Assembly (NCBI GenBank): GCA_949316495.1
Contig: OX439000.1
Coordinates: 74,344,570 to 74,408,569, forward strand
Origin: Amphiduros pacificus
Taxonomy: Eukaryota; Annelida; Polychaeta; Phyllodocida; Hesionidae
Length of the DNA: 64,000 nt
Direction: 5' to 3'
Positions 63,387-64,000 of this stretch are shown here, piece after piece (the stretch's first letter is position 1; every line of letters begins with the position of its first letter). Made by a program: the position numbers and the translations under genes. The notes beneath the pieces were generated by a model. It did no database searches. It was not told where the DNA came from and worked only from the letters and a program-made list of their open reading frames with translations.

Positions 63387-64000
63387 GCCTCGGACCACTA
63401 TTACAATGTCCCATTGAAAACCATAGTAAATGCCTCACCTTCAAAAATTCATACAAAATATTCGTATCGACCTAGGGTATTTTGAAAAATACTTATAAGA
63501 TGGCAAAAATATTTATCTTTCTAAAAGCAGAGTATGAAGTTAGGTTGACCATTGACATTTTTTGCTAGGATCTGTTAAAGCGCCACCTATCTTGAAAACA
63601 AAGAACAGAACATGGCAATATAGAAATGAGCCCCTCATAGCAAAGATCAATATATAGTCCCTTCAATTATTCTCATTATTTTTCTAATAACTTTGACAAA
63701 ACAAGCCATTATTGTGCTATTAAATATCACGATTCATTTTATGTCTAATGTGATCTGCATCTCGTTATTATCATGTATAATAAGGGGGAGTAGGAAATTA
63801 TCAAGCACTACTTTCGTATGCCCTGGTCCCACATATCAAATAGTAGACTCAGGTCTAATAGAGATCAAATATAGACCTAAATGCAACTTTATGCCAATTA
63901 TAGTCATCTATGATATTACCCTAATTAAGTGCAGGTGTTAAAACAAGCATGCATGCTTACCTATATACCATAGTGCCACCTATTGGCTCCCCTGGTCTTA

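Larger units (their letters stand above)
39526..64000 (+). repeat. Two-module satellite (A 475 bp, B 890 bp), runs off the window end
   Basis: Ten A modules start at 39526, 41781, 44036, 45401, 48546, 49911, 52166, 55314, 56679 and 63387; each is followed by B modules. B counts after each A are 2,2,1,3,1,2,3,1,7, and then a cut-off B at 63862. Spacings between A starts are 1365 + 890n (n = 0, 1, 2 or 6), with 3 extra bases in two places. Copies are almost identical; only rare single changes were seen (for example CACGAC for CACTAC near 55735, GGGTCTGAG for GAGTCTGAG near 59461). No module encodes a plausible protein. AT-rich satellite or tandem transposon-derived DNA; origin unknown. Confidence 0.95.

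Overview
The window is animal nuclear DNA: AT-rich, with two intron-bearing genes, a LINE, a tRNA-derived SINE and very large satellite arrays. A marine invertebrate fits best (lophotrochozoan or invertebrate deuterostome); the phylum cannot be fixed from the sequence.

Layout. (1) 1-27630 is a tandem array of a ~3.17 kb host segment in three copies (1-3169; 3170-23691; 23692-~27630). Copy 2 is internally deleted and split by a 19,879 bp foldback-type DNA transposon (3349-23227). That element has 210 bp terminal inverted repeats, a 9 bp target-site duplication, and arms built only of a 177 bp satellite: ~97 monomers on the plus arm, partly organised as a 3,363 bp (19-mer) higher-order repeat, facing ~13 inverted monomers. 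Copy 3 carries a 5'-truncated LINE and a SINE that are absent from copy 1, so both are younger than the duplication. (2) 29272-37872 holds two complete genes arranged head to head: COX15 (haem A synthase, 8 coding exons, minus strand) and CUTC (copper homeostasis CutC, 7 coding exons, plus strand), separated by 1.1 kb. The same divergent neighbours occur in human. (3) From 39526 to the window end lies a nearly perfect satellite with two modules, A (475 bp) and B (890 bp). It is laid out as A followed by 2,2,1,3,1,2,3,1,7 copies of B, then A10 and a cut-off B.

The two genes both relate to mitochondrial cytochrome oxidase and copper: COX15 makes the haem A of complex IV, and CUTC is a copper-binding TIM-barrel protein. 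COX15 has an unusual feature. In two successive introns (4 and 5) the 5' splice junction itself, including the last 33 or 21 coding bases, has become the unit of a minisatellite, giving about 15 and 12 tandem copies of a 5' splice site. This, the satellite-armed foldback element, and the A/B satellite with three alternative module-deletion junctions are the main items worth following up. All exon coordinates come from reading splice sites and protein similarity by eye; no search or transcript evidence was available.
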